DNA of 64,000 nucleotides from the NCBI RefSeq assembly GCF_900172275.1, contig NZ_FWFT01000004.1, forward strand, positions 210,678-274,677. Direction: 5' to 3'. Both the position numbers and the translations under genes were made by a program. Source of the stretch: Pseudooctadecabacter jejudonensis. Its GTDB lineage: Bacteria; Pseudomonadota; Alphaproteobacteria; Rhodobacterales; Rhodobacteraceae. The stretch's first letter is position 1. Each line of letters starts with the position of its first letter. The notes under the pieces were generated by a model that saw only the letters and a program-made list of their open reading frames with translations, was not told the DNA's origin and searched no databases. Positions 19,315 to 28,350 of this stretch are shown piece by piece.

Positions 19315-20060
19315 GCGGCGTCATCACAGTGACTGTGGCCCAAACCCGTGGGTCCGTGCCGCGGGAAGAAGGGACCGCTATGCAGGTCACGCCGCACGGG
19401 CAAAGCGGCACAATCGGGGGCGGCGCGCTGGAGTATGAGGCCGCCCGCATCGCCCGGCAGATGTTGGCAGACGGACGCGACACGCAGGAACGAACGTTCC
19501 CCCTTGGCCCCGATTTGGGCCAGTGCTGCGGTGGGTCCGTCACTTTGATGTTTCAAGCGGGTGAGACGACGCGGGCCCCAACCGCACCCCCGTTGTGGAT
19601 TTGGGGCGGCGGACACGTGGGCCGGGCCCTGGCCCATGTCATGGCCCCGTTCGAGGACCGCACCATCACGGTCATCGACACCACATCAGACCGGATGCCC
19701 CCGCTGCCAAGCGGCGTTCTGCCCCTTGTGGCACATGACCCCCTTCGTGTCGTGGACCGCGCGCCGCAAACGGCGGACCACATCATCGTCACCTATTCCC
19801 ACGCCCTTGATTTGGCCTTGTGCGACGCTCTTTTGCGGCACGGATTCGGGAGTTGCGGATTGATTGGTTCGGCGACCAAATGGGCACGGTTTCGACGGCG
19901 ACTCGCCTCTATGGGGCATGAAGATGCACAAATTACACGCATTGCCTGTCCAATAGGCGATCCCACCCTCGGAAAGCACCCGCAGGCCATTGCTGTTGGC
20001 GTTGCAGCTGCGCTAATCTCTCCCATGGCGACGCACGCCATAGGGGAAAAGACGGGATGA
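19311..20060 (+). CDS. xdhC: Xanthine dehydrogenase accessory protein
   Basis: XdhC binds and inserts the sulfurated molybdenum cofactor into XdhB. The GTG at 19311 overlaps the xdhB stop (GTGA) and gives 249 residues, beginning [21 protein letters not shown]. The family motif GGGALEYEAARIA and the C-terminal Rossmann part (WIWGGGHVGRALAHV, GLIGSATKWARFRRRL) are present. The N-terminus is some 15-20 residues shorter than usual, beginning right at the core strand. Its stop overlaps the next ABC ATPase gene, which links cofactor insertion and purine uptake in one operon. Confidence 0.92.
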   Translation: MSGVITVTVAQTRGSVPREEGTAMQVTPHGQSGTIGGGALEYEAARIARQMLADGRDTQERTFPLGPDLGQCCGGSVTLMFQAGETTRAPTAPPLWIWGGGHVGRALAHVMAPFEDRTITVIDTTSDRMPPLPSGVLPLVAHDPLRVVDRAPQTADHIIVTYSHALDLALCDALLRHGFGSCGLIGSATKWARFRRRLASMGHEDAQITRIACPIGDPTLGKHPQAIAVGVAAALISPMATHAIGEKTG

Positions 20061-21592
20061 CACAGGCCACCGGCGATCAGGCCTTAATGGTGCTCGATGG
20101 GCTGACCAAAGCCTACCCGGGGGTCATTGCGAACAAGGACGTCTCTTTTGAATTGAAACGGGGTGAGGTCCACGCGCTTTTGGGTGAAAACGGCGCTGGA
20201 AAGTCCACGTTGGTCAAGACGATCTACGGACTTGTGAAGCCGGACAGTGGCACCATGACGTTGGCGGGCCGCCCCTTTGCGCCCAGTGATCCCCACACGG
20301 CGCGGGCCAGCGGGATTGCCATGGTGTTTCAGCATTTTTCGCTGTTTGACGCGCTGGATGTGGCCGAAAATGTCGCCCTTGGCATGGAAAATCCGCCCCC
20401 CTTGCGGGATCTGGCGCAGCGCATTCGGGATGTGTCTGAAACCTACGGGCTTCCGTTGGATCCGACGCGCACGGTGGGCGATCTGAGCGCGGGCGAGCGG
20501 CAACGGGTCGAGATTATTCGCTGTTTGCTGCAGGACCCAAGCGTTCTGATCATGGACGAACCGACAAGTGTTCTGACCCCGCAAGAGGTTGATATCCTTT
20601 TCGAAACCCTGCGCAAATTGCGCGATGAGGGCACGGCGATCTTGTATATTTCCCACAAGCTGGAAGAAATCCGCGCGCTGTGTGATCACGCGACGATTTT
20701 GCGGCTGGGCGCCGTTGTGGGCACCTGCGACCCAAAGTCAACGAGCGCGCGGGACATGGCGGAAATGATGGTCGGTGGCAGCCTGCATGTACCGGAACGC
20801 GAGGCACGGCCTGCGGGTGATATGCTGATGCAGATCAAAGGGTTGTCGGTTAAATCACCGTCAGAATTTGGCACGTCCCTGAAAGACATCTCGCTTGAGG
20901 TGCGTGCGGGCGATGTGTTGGGGATCGGCGGCGTGGCGGGCAATGGTCAGGATGAACTGCTGGCCGCCCTTTCGGGGGAGATTACGGCCGGTCGGGGTCA
21001 AATTTTCTTTAAGGATCAAGATATTGGTAAGCTGAAGCCGGATGCGCGGCGGGGCCTGGGACTCTGTGCAGCACCTGAGGAACGGATGGGTCATGCGGCG
21101 GCCCCCGACATGTCCTTGGTCGAGAACGCCGCGCTGACCGCACGCAAGCGTAAGAACCTGACACGAAAGGGTTTTTTGGACTGGCGCGGCGCGCGGAGCT
21201 TTGCGGATGAGATCATCAAACGGTTTGATGTGCGCACGCCGGGGTCGGGGAATGCGGCGCGGTCGTTGTCGGGGGGGAATTTGCAGAAATTCGTCATCGG
21301 ACGGGAAATTCTACAAGACCCGCAGGTCCTGATCGTCAATCAGCCCACGTGGGGCGTGGATGCCGCTGCCGCCGCGTCGATCCGGCAGGCGCTGCTGGAT
21401 TTGGCGGCCAAGGGCGCCGCGATTATCGTTATTTCCCAAGACCTTGATGAGCTGATGGAGATTTCGGACAGCTTTGCCGCCCTCAACGAAGGGCGGCTGT
21501 CGGCCCCGCGTCCGACACTGGGTTTGACGGTGGAAGACATCGGTTTGATGCTGGGGGGTGCGCACGACATGGAGGTGGCCCATGTTGACTGA
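20057..21592 (+). CDS. ABC transporter ATPase, nucleoside/purine type (double nucleotide-binding domain)
   Basis: This 511-residue protein has two fused ATPase halves, as in YufO/RbsA-type carriers. Half one has Walker A GENGAGKST (43-51), signature LSAGERQRVEI and Walker B VLIMDEPTS. Half two has a degenerate Walker A (GVAGNGQDELL), signature LSGGNLQKFVI and VLIVNQPTWGVD. The following two permeases and BMP binding protein define a nucleoside/purine importer. Overlap with xdhC (ATGA at 20057) suggests that the cargo is a xanthine dehydrogenase substrate or precursor. Confidence 0.93.
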   Translation: MTQATGDQALMVLDGLTKAYPGVIANKDVSFELKRGEVHALLGENGAGKSTLVKTIYGLVKPDSGTMTLAGRPFAPSDPHTARASGIAMVFQHFSLFDALDVAENVALGMENPPPLRDLAQRIRDVSETYGLPLDPTRTVGDLSAGERQRVEIIRCLLQDPSVLIMDEPTSVLTPQEVDILFETLRKLRDEGTAILYISHKLEEIRALCDHATILRLGAVVGTCDPKSTSARDMAEMMVGGSLHVPEREARPAGDMLMQIKGLSVKSPSEFGTSLKDISLEVRAGDVLGIGGVAGNGQDELLAALSGEITAGRGQIFFKDQDIGKLKPDARRGLGLCAAPEERMGHAAAPDMSLVENAALTARKRKNLTRKGFLDWRGARSFADEIIKRFDVRTPGSGNAARSLSGGNLQKFVIGREILQDPQVLIVNQPTWGVDAAAAASIRQALLDLAAKGAAIIVISQDLDELMEISDSFAALNEGRLSAPRPTLGLTVEDIGLMLGGAHDMEVAHVD

Positions 21593-21598
21593 TTTTGG

Positions 21599-21642
21599 GC
21601 GTATGGTTTGCGTATGGCTGGCGTATGGCACGCGTATGGCAG
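21599..21642 (+). repeat. Four-unit 11-bp tandem repeat (GCGTATGG core)
   Basis: GCGTATGG is repeated four times with exact 11-base spacing (21599, 21610, 21621, 21632). The last three bases of each unit vary. It fills half of the 90-base gap between the ABC ATPase stop and the permease start at 21683. Confidence 0.85.
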
Positions 21643-21682
21643 CCAAGCTGGCAAGGCCGTTCATGAGATCGGAAATGACACG

Positions 21683-22765
21683 ATGCTGAGCCTTGAAAAA
21701 CGCCCCCAGCCGAGCCGGACATGGACGCTGGCCTCACCGATTGTGGCTGTCCTTTTGACGATGATTGCAGGGGCTGGATTGTTCGCCGCCCTTGGACAGG
21801 ACCCCATCGAGGCCCTGACCAAGATTTTCTATGAGCCGCTGTTTGGCGAGTTCAGCTTTTTCTATCTGCCGCAGCTGTTGATCAAGGGCGCGCCGCTGGT
21901 GGCCATTGCGCTGGGGCTGTCCATCGGGTTTCGGGCGGGCATCTGGAACATCGGCGCGGAGGGGCAATACATCATCGGTGCGCTGTGCGGCGCAGGCGTG
22001 GCCTTGGCCTTGTATCCGAGCGAGGCGCGCTGGCTGGTGTTTCCGGCCATGTTGCTGGCCGGTGCACTGGGCGGATTTGCCTGGGCCATGATCCCCGGGC
22101 TGTTGCGGGTGCGGTTCGGGACGAATGAGATCCTCGTGTCGTTGATGCTGGTCTACGTGGCAGAGCAACTGTTGGCGTCCATGGCGCTGGGTCTGATGCG
22201 CAACCCCGACGGACAAGGCTTTCCGGGATCACGGAACATGGCGCGCATGGATGCGGCGACATCCTGGATTGATCAGTCGAACGGCATGCATTGGGGCGTG
22301 GTAATCGCGCTGATCGGGGTGATTTTCGTCTATGTGCTGTTTGCCAAACACATCCTTGGGTTTCAAATCAAGCTGGCGGGGCAAGCCCCCCGTGCGGCGG
22401 CCTTTTCGGGTGTGAACCCTGCACGGCTGGTGTTGTTTTGTCTGGGCGCCTCGGGCGCTTTGGCGGGTTTGGCCGGGTTGACCGAAGTGGCGGGCCCGTC
22501 GGGCATCGTGTCGATTGATTTCAACGTGGGCTACGGGTTCACGGCGATCATCGTGGCCTTCCTGGGGCGGTTGCATCCGGTGGGCATTTTGCTGGCGGGC
22601 ACTTTGATGGCGTTGACGTACATCGGCGGCGACGTGGCGCAATCGTCTTTGGGCCTGCCCGGGGCGGCCATTCAGGTGTTCCAGGGCATGTTGCTGTTTT
22701 TCCTGTTGGCTGTGGATGTGCTGACCAACTACCGCGTGCGACTGCGCGAGAGGGGGGCGGCATGA
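21683..22765 (+). CDS. ABC transporter permease, nucleoside/purine type (first)
   Basis: This 360-residue membrane protein of the branched-chain/ribose permease superfamily starts at ATG 21683 (MLSLEKRPQPSRTW). An upstream in-frame start at 21608 would run through the tandem repeat and is not favoured. About ten hydrophobic segments are seen, with the family motif RAGIWNIGAEGQYIIGA and the conserved GANPXAA-like SGVNPARLV. It pairs with the permease at 22890. Its stop overlaps the start of a 44-codon open frame (ATGATG at 22762). Confidence 0.92.
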   Translation: MLSLEKRPQPSRTWTLASPIVAVLLTMIAGAGLFAALGQDPIEALTKIFYEPLFGEFSFFYLPQLLIKGAPLVAIALGLSIGFRAGIWNIGAEGQYIIGALCGAGVALALYPSEARWLVFPAMLLAGALGGFAWAMIPGLLRVRFGTNEILVSLMLVYVAEQLLASMALGLMRNPDGQGFPGSRNMARMDAATSWIDQSNGMHWGVVIALIGVIFVYVLFAKHILGFQIKLAGQAPRAAAFSGVNPARLVLFCLGASGALAGLAGLTEVAGPSGIVSIDFNVGYGFTAIIVAFLGRLHPVGILLAGTLMALTYIGGDVAQSSLGLPGAAIQVFQGMLLFFLLAVDVLTNYRVRLRERGAA

Positions 22766-22896
22766 TGATCCTTCGATGTGACGGGCGTTTGGCCAACCGG
22801 CCCTGCGGGGCGAGTTTTTTGGGTCAGATGAAGACGGGGCGTTTGATCACGGCGGGCGCGTTAACCTTAATCACATGTGAACGGGAGCGGTGCTGA
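22762..22896 (+). CDS. 44-codon open frame bridging the two permease genes (doubtful gene)
   Basis: The frame begins at an ATG overlapping the stop of the first permease (ATGA) and ends in TGA sharing a base with an ATG start of the second permease (TGATG at 22894-22898). It runs through a family A repeat (22812-22833). The product (MMILRCDGRLANRPCG, then ASFLGQMKTGRLI) has no recognisable domain. It may exist only to let ribosomes pass through the repeat and keep the permeases coupled, or it may be chance. Confidence 0.3.
   Translation: MMILRCDGRLANRPCGASFLGQMKTGRLITAGALTLITCERERC
22812..22833 (-). repeat. Family A dispersed repeat (copy 3)
   Basis: On the plus strand it reads GAGTTTTTTGGGTCAGATGA then AG, the reverse of the usual orientation. 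It lies between the two permease genes of the purine operon and is preceded by a GC-rich stretch (22797-22811). Confidence 0.85.
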
Positions 22897-23810
22897 TGGA
22901 TTTCGGTGGGGTCAATCCCGTTCTGCTTTTGGCATCGTTGATGGTGGCGGCGACGCCCATCATGTTGGCGGCCATCGGTGAGTTGGTGGTGGAACGTGCG
23001 GGGGTTTTGAACCTGGGCGTGGAAGGCATGATGATCGTGGGGTCTGTGCTGGGGTTTGTGGCGGCGACGGGCACCGATTCTGCCTGGGTCGGGTTTGTCG
23101 TGGCGGCCTTGGGGGGTGCGGGCATGGCGGTGCTGTTTGGGGTTTTGACGCAGTTTTTTCTGTCGAACCAGGTGGCGACGGGGCTGGCGCTGACGTTGTT
23201 TGGGTTGGGCCTCGCGTCGCTTATGGGACAGGGGTATTTGGGCATCAAGGCGCCAAGTTTTCCTGATTGGCATATCCCGGTGTTGGGCGACATTCCGGTC
23301 ATTGGGCCGATCGTGTTTCAACATGATCCGATGGTTTATGTGGGCTTGGGTATTGTCGCGGGGGTGTGGTGGTTTTTGAACCGGACACGCGGCGGTTTGA
23401 TCCTGCGCGCGGTGGGGGAAAACCACGAGGCGGCCCATGGGCTGGGCTATTCGGTGCGCCGTGTGCGCATGTTGGCGATCATGTTTGGCGGGGCCTGTGC
23501 GGGGCTGGGCGGGGCCTATCTGTCCATCGTTCGGGTGCCGACCTATGCGGAGGGGCTGACCGCCGGTGCGGGGTGGATTGCCCTGGCCATTGTGGTTTTC
23601 GCCAGCTGGCGGCCCGGGCGTCTTTTGCTGGGTGCCTATCTTTTTGGCGGGGTGACCGTTTTGCAGCTGAACCTGCAGGCGGCGGGGGTTGCCATTCCGG
23701 TCGAATATCTTTCGATGAGCCCGTATATTGCCACCATTCTCGTTTTGGTCATTATGTCGGCTGGCGGAGCGCCGGGGTCACTTGGCAAGACGTTCCATGC
23801 CTCACGGTGA
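22890..23810 (+). CDS. ABC transporter permease, nucleoside/purine type (second)
   Basis: This 306-residue (GTG at 22890) or 304-residue (ATG at 22896) hydrophobic protein has the LVVERAGVLNLGVEGMMIVG motif of YufQ-type permeases and GENHEAAHGLGYSV near the coupling loop. It forms the transmembrane heterodimer with the preceding permease. A GGAG site (22883-22886) precedes the starts. The ATG would share one base with the stop of the 44-codon frame upstream. Confidence 0.92.
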   Translation: MLMDFGGVNPVLLLASLMVAATPIMLAAIGELVVERAGVLNLGVEGMMIVGSVLGFVAATGTDSAWVGFVVAALGGAGMAVLFGVLTQFFLSNQVATGLALTLFGLGLASLMGQGYLGIKAPSFPDWHIPVLGDIPVIGPIVFQHDPMVYVGLGIVAGVWWFLNRTRGGLILRAVGENHEAAHGLGYSVRRVRMLAIMFGGACAGLGGAYLSIVRVPTYAEGLTAGAGWIALAIVVFASWRPGRLLLGAYLFGGVTVLQLNLQAAGVAIPVEYLSMSPYIATILVLVIMSAGGAPGSLGKTFHASR

Positions 23811-23840
23811 GGCGAAATCACTATCCACAGGGGGATACCT

Positions 23841-24941
23841 ATGTTGAGAAGAACACTTATGGCGACGGCAGCCGCAACAGCGATGCTGGGCGGGATGGCC
23901 ATGGCAGACGGGCACGAGCCTGTGAAGGTCGGCTTTGTTTACGTTGGCCCGATCGGTGACGGCGGCTGGACCTATGAGCACCATCAGGGGCTGTTGGCCG
24001 TGCAGGAAGAATTCGGCGATGCGGTTGAGACCGTGTTCGTGGAAAGCGTGCCAGAAGGCCCCGATGCTGAGCGTGTGATGACGCAGATGGCGCTGGAAGG
24101 CGCGGACCTGATTTTCACCACGTCTTTTGGCTACATGGACCCGACGATCAATGTCGCGGCCCAGTTCCCCGATGTGCGGTTTGAGCATGCGACGGGTTAC
24201 AAGACAGCCGACAACGTGTCCAACTATTCGGCCCGTTTCTATGAGGGCCGCGCTGTGCAGGGCCACATTGCGGGTCAGATCACTGAGAGCAACACCATCG
24301 GCTATATCGCGTCCTTCCCGATCCCTGAGGTTATTCGCGGCATCAACGCAGCCTATCTGCATGCCAAGGAAGTGAACCCGGATGTCGATTTCAAAATCAT
24401 CTGGGTCTACACTTGGTTTGATCCCGCCAAAGAGGCCGATGCGGCCACGACGCTGATCGAACAGGGTGCCGACGTGATCTTGCAGCACACCGATTCCACG
24501 GCCCCACAGGCTGCGGCGGCTGCGGCCAATGAGGCGGGGGCCAAGGTTTACACCTTTGGCCAGGCGTCTGACATGATCGAGTTCGCGCCGCTGCCGCGGG
24601 TGTCGTCCATCATCGACAACTGGGCGCCCTATTACATCGAACGCACGCAAGCTGTGATCGATGGCACTTGGGAATCCGTTTCCACATGGGACGGCATGGA
24701 CACTGGCATGGTGGAAATCGGTGAGATGACCGATGCGATCCCAGAAGACGTCCGCGCCTCTGCCCAAGAGATGATCGATGCGATCACGGCGGGCGACTAT
24801 CACCCGTTCACTGGCCCGATCAACCGTCAAGACGGCACGGTCTGGCTGGCCGAGGGTGCCACCGCTGAGGACTTCGGTGATGACGGTATTGCTGGCATGA
24901 ACTTCTACGTGGAAGGCCTGACGGCTGAAATTCCTCAGTAA
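23841..24941 (+). CDS. BMP family ABC transporter substrate-binding protein
   Basis: This 366-residue periplasmic protein has a signal peptide (MLRRTLMATAAATAMLGGMAMA, cleavage near ADG). The mature part is of the Bmp/Med type, with VKVGFVYVGPIGDGGWTYEHHQG at the ligand cleft and EGRAVQGHIAGQ and DVILQHTDSTAPQ later. Members bind purine nucleosides or free purines. Its place at the end of an operon that begins with xdhABC supports a purine cargo. A strong terminator follows. Confidence 0.93.
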   Translation: MLRRTLMATAAATAMLGGMAMADGHEPVKVGFVYVGPIGDGGWTYEHHQGLLAVQEEFGDAVETVFVESVPEGPDAERVMTQMALEGADLIFTTSFGYMDPTINVAAQFPDVRFEHATGYKTADNVSNYSARFYEGRAVQGHIAGQITESNTIGYIASFPIPEVIRGINAAYLHAKEVNPDVDFKIIWVYTWFDPAKEADAATTLIEQGADVILQHTDSTAPQAAAAAANEAGAKVYTFGQASDMIEFAPLPRVSSIIDNWAPYYIERTQAVIDGTWESVSTWDGMDTGMVEIGEMTDAIPEDVRASAQEMIDAITAGDYHPFTGPINRQDGTVWLAEGATAEDFGDDGIAGMNFYVEGLTAEIPQ

Positions 24942-24968
24942 AACACGCCCGTCCTGACGATTTGAAAG

Positions 24969-24993
24969 GGCCTGCCTTGCGCAGGCCTTTTTT
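24969..24993 (+). terminator. Rho-independent terminator of the purine operon
   Basis: GGCCTGC (24969-24975), loop CTTGC and GCAGGCC (24981-24987) are followed by six T. The stem is perfect and lies 28 bases after the BMP gene stop. Confidence 0.92.
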
Positions 24994-25077
24994 GCGTCTA
25001 TGTCACAGCTGAACAGGCCCATTGTTTACGGGCGTAAAGACATATAATTCTGGGTCGAATTGGACAGAGGGGATGTA

Positions 25078-26193
25078 ATGATGGATGGACAGACCGCCGA
25101 CGCCGACCGTGCATCCCTGACACACCCCCGACGGCTGGGCGCGCTGGACAGCTCCGGCCTGATGGACAGCCCAGAAGAGGCGATTTTCGACCGCGCCGTG
25201 AAATTGGCCACACAGCTGACGGGGCGGCCTGTGGGCCTTGTGTCCTTGGTGGATGGCACACGTCAATTCTTTAAGGCGCAGATCGGCCTGCCTGCCGAAA
25301 CCGCCGCGGCGCGCGAAACCCCGTTGTCGCATTCGTTTTGCCAACATGTGGTGACGTCCAATGCGCCGCTGGTGGTCAACAACGCATATGAGGACCCGCG
25401 GGTGCGCGACAATCTGGCGATTCGCGATTTGGATGTGGTCGCGTATCTGGGCGTTCCGGTGCACGATCCCAATGGCGAAACACTTGGGTCGTTTTGTGTC
25501 ATCGACAACAAGCCACATGAGTGGACGGAGGCCGAAATGGCCTCCCTGCAAGACCTGAGCGTCATGATTGAGACGGAATTGCGCCTGCGTAAGATCGCCC
25601 AGCAACGGGAAATGCTGATCAGCGAGATGAACCACCGTCTGAAAAACGTCTTTGCGCTGGTGGCGGGGATGGTGCGCCAATCCGCGCGTGAAGCAACCGA
25701 TATCAAAGACATGAGCGGCAACATCACCGGGCGGTTGCAGGCCCTGTCTGCGGCCCATTCGCTGATCCTGCCGGACGCAACGGGCACCGATACCGAAGTG
25801 TCGTTGCGCGCCCTGACCGATACCATCCTTGCACCCTACCCCGGCGGTCAGGCCGTTGTGCGCGGGGATGAGATTTTTCTGGGGCCCAAGGCGGCTGTGG
25901 CCTTCGCGTTGTCGCTGCATGAACTGGCGACCAATGCAGCCAAATACGGTGCGTTTTCGGAAAACCTGGGCCGGGTTGAGGTCGCCTGGAATGTGGACAG
26001 CGACCGGTTAACGCTGACATGGCGGGAAGAAATGCCCCTTGAGGTTGAATCGATTGTCAATGAGGCGGGCTTTGGATCGCGTTTGTTGCAGATCAATGTT
26101 GAGGCCCAGTTGGGCGGCAAGTTGACCCGTGAATTGACGGCAAAGGGGGCCCATGTGTCCTTGGCTGTGCCGGTGGCCTCTTTGGCTGAATAG
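25078..26193 (+). CDS. GAF-domain sensor histidine kinase (HWE/HisKA_2 type)
   Basis: This 371-residue cytoplasmic kinase has no membrane segments. A GAF domain covers about residues 30-170 (AIFDRAVKLATQLTGRPVGLVSLVD, LGVPVHDPNGETLGSFCVID). The phospho-acceptor is His186 in EMNHRLKN, the N-box is HELATNAAKYG (281-291) and the G-box is GFGSRLL. This type often serves general stress or light signalling. No response regulator or PhyR lies nearby, so the partner is unknown. The start is ATG 25078 behind GAGGGG. An upstream TTG is less likely. Confidence 0.92.
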   Translation: MMDGQTADADRASLTHPRRLGALDSSGLMDSPEEAIFDRAVKLATQLTGRPVGLVSLVDGTRQFFKAQIGLPAETAAARETPLSHSFCQHVVTSNAPLVVNNAYEDPRVRDNLAIRDLDVVAYLGVPVHDPNGETLGSFCVIDNKPHEWTEAEMASLQDLSVMIETELRLRKIAQQREMLISEMNHRLKNVFALVAGMVRQSAREATDIKDMSGNITGRLQALSAAHSLILPDATGTDTEVSLRALTDTILAPYPGGQAVVRGDEIFLGPKAAVAFALSLHELATNAAKYGAFSENLGRVEVAWNVDSDRLTLTWREEMPLEVESIVNEAGFGSRLLQINVEAQLGGKLTRELTAKGAHVSLAVPVASLAE

Positions 26194-26274
26194 AACGTCG
26201 GGCCTGCCCCTCTTGAAAGGGCTGGTGGCCTGATACGGTCTGGTTTTACAGTGCCCGCAAAGCACGAGGGCCGG

Positions 26275-27207
26275 ATGACAGATTTCACCACACAAGACGG
26301 ACGCCCTGCGGGTCACGGTGTTTACGGGACCATGCAGTGGGGGGGCACCGCAGACGCCACCGCCGCCGCAGAGATGTTTGACGCCTGTCTGGGCGCAGGC
26401 ATCCGACATTTCGATACGGCGGCTTTGTACACCGGCGGCCAATCGGAAGAGATTTTGGGCGCGTTGGTGGGCGCACGGGGCGATATTTTTGTGGCGACCA
26501 AGGCCGCCTATGATGTGCCTGCCACGCCGGAGAACCTGCGCGCCTCGGTGCAGGTGTCACAGGAGAGGTTGCAGCGGGACGCGATTGATCTGCTGTATCT
26601 GCACCGGTTTGACGACACCACGCCCCTTGAGGTGACGTTTGAGGCTTTGGCCGGATTGCAGCAAGACGGGTCCATCCGCCACATCGGTGTCAGCAATTTC
26701 GCCGCCTGGCAGGTGATGAAGGCGCAAGGGATTGCGGCGTCGCTTGGCACCCGCATTGATGCGGTGCAACCGATGATGAACCTGGTGAAACGTCAGGTTG
26801 AGGTCGAGCTGCTGCCTATGGCGGCGGATCAAGACATCACCGTTTGTGCCTATTCACCCTTGGGCGGCGGGCTGTTGACGGGCAAATACGCGGTGGCGGG
26901 ATCGGACGGGCGGTTGTCCTTTGATGACCGCTATGCCGCGCGCTATGGCCAGCCCTGGATGCATGAGGCCGCCGTGGGGCTGGCCGAGATCGCAGCGAAT
27001 ATGGGTGTGGCCCCTGCCAGCTTGGCCGTGGCGTGGCTGCGCGCCCACGCGCCGCAGGTGCAGCCCATTGTGTCCGCGCGGTCGGCCGAGCAGTTGGCGC
27101 CGTCTTTGGCGGGGCTTGCGATGACGTTGGAGGCGGCAGTCTATGCGCAGATCACGGCCCTGTCGCCGGCCCCGCCCCCCGCCACGGACCGGATCGAAGA
27201 GGCATGA
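26275..27207 (+). CDS. Aldo/keto reductase family protein
   Basis: This 310-residue TIM-barrel NADPH oxidoreductase shows GIRHFDTAALY (catalytic Asp and Tyr region), LLYLHRFD, IRHIGVSNFAAWQV and YSPLGGGLLTGKY. ATG 26275 follows GAGGGCCGG. A GTG at 26251 is also possible. Its stop overlaps the downstream oxidoreductase start (ATGA at 27204), so the two are co-translated. The substrate cannot be read from sequence. Confidence 0.9.
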   Translation: MTDFTTQDGRPAGHGVYGTMQWGGTADATAAAEMFDACLGAGIRHFDTAALYTGGQSEEILGALVGARGDIFVATKAAYDVPATPENLRASVQVSQERLQRDAIDLLYLHRFDDTTPLEVTFEALAGLQQDGSIRHIGVSNFAAWQVMKAQGIAASLGTRIDAVQPMMNLVKRQVEVELLPMAADQDITVCAYSPLGGGLLTGKYAVAGSDGRLSFDDRYAARYGQPWMHEAAVGLAEIAANMGVAPASLAVAWLRAHAPQVQPIVSARSAEQLAPSLAGLAMTLEAAVYAQITALSPAPPPATDRIEEA

Positions 27208-28283
27208 TTGATTTTCTGGTCATCGGGGGCGGCATCGCGGGCTGTTCGGTTGGCGCCCGCCTGTCGGACTTGGGCCGCGTGGTGCTGTTGGAACGCGAAA
27301 GCGCGCTGGCCTATCACGCGTCGGGCCGGTCGGCTGCGATGTTCGAAGAAAGCTATGGCCTGCCCAGCACCATCGCCCTGAATGAGGCCAGCAAGGCCTA
27401 CCATTTTGAGGCGCACGGCGGTGTCGTGTCCCCCCGTGGCCTGATGCTGATTGGCACCGATGACACCCGCGCCGCGTTTGAGGCGGATCTGGTGTCCATG
27501 CGCATGCATGAGGTGACGGTGGAGGAAGCGCGGGCGATGGTGCCGATCCTCAATGACACGGTCACACGGGTGGGTCATCACGCCGAGGCGTGGGATCTGG
27601 ACACAGACAAACTGGTGCAGGATTTCGCCCGCGACGTCCGGTCAGCCGGTGGAGACGTGCGCACGGGCGCCGAAGTGACGGCGATTGCGCGCACGGGCGC
27701 GGGCTGGCAGGTGACAGCGGGAGCGGAGGTGTTCGATGCGCGGGTGCTGGTCAACGCGGCGGGCGCTTGGGTGGATGAGGTCGCCAAGATGGCGGGTCTT
27801 GCGCCTTTGGGTGTCACACCGCTGCGCCGGTCCATGGCGCGGATCCCGGCCCCCGGCGGGCACGACGTGTTGGGCTGGCCGATGATGTTCGGGCCAGGCG
27901 AAAATTGGTATGCCAAGCCCGACGCGGGCGCGCTGATCGTGTCCCCCGCAGAGGAGGTGCCCATGCCGCCGATGGATGCTTGGGCCGACGACATGACCTT
28001 GGCCGAAGGATTGGCCCGGTATGAGGCGCATGTGACCGAACCGGTGACGCAGATGTTGTCGAACTGGGCGGGGCTGCGGACGTTTTCGCCCGACCGCAAT
28101 CTGGTGCTGGGGCCGGACCCGCAGGATGCGGCGTTCGTATGGATGGCAGGACAAGGTGGCTACGGTTTTCAGACAGCCCCTGCCGCAAGTCAGCTGGTGG
28201 CCGATCTGGTCGGGGGCCGGACGCCACAGATCGCGGCCGATATGGTCGCCCGCCTGCGCCCTGACCGGTTTGACCGCGGTTAG
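27204..28283 (+). CDS. FAD-dependent oxidoreductase (DadA/glycine oxidase-like)
   Basis: This 359-residue protein begins with the FAD motif [21 protein letters not shown] followed by LLERE. It shows AYHASGRSAAMFEESYG, a central VNAAGAWVDEVAKMAG and a C-terminal MAGQGGYGFQTAPAASQLVADL flavin-binding segment, as in D-amino-acid dehydrogenases and glycine/sarcosine oxidases. It is soluble. Coupling to an aldo/keto reductase suggests use of an amine or amino acid whose aldehyde or keto product is then reduced. That is inference. Confidence 0.9.
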   Translation: MIDFLVIGGGIAGCSVGARLSDLGRVVLLERESALAYHASGRSAAMFEESYGLPSTIALNEASKAYHFEAHGGVVSPRGLMLIGTDDTRAAFEADLVSMRMHEVTVEEARAMVPILNDTVTRVGHHAEAWDLDTDKLVQDFARDVRSAGGDVRTGAEVTAIARTGAGWQVTAGAEVFDARVLVNAAGAWVDEVAKMAGLAPLGVTPLRRSMARIPAPGGHDVLGWPMMFGPGENWYAKPDAGALIVSPAEEVPMPPMDAWADDMTLAEGLARYEAHVTEPVTQMLSNWAGLRTFSPDRNLVLGPDPQDAAFVWMAGQGGYGFQTAPAASQLVADLVGGRTPQIAADMVARLRPDRFDRG

Positions 28284-28350
28284 GGTTTTCCTCCATTGAT
28301 TGGTGCGCCGATCCCCCGCAAGCTTGGGAAAGTTTGATGGGAGAACACAG

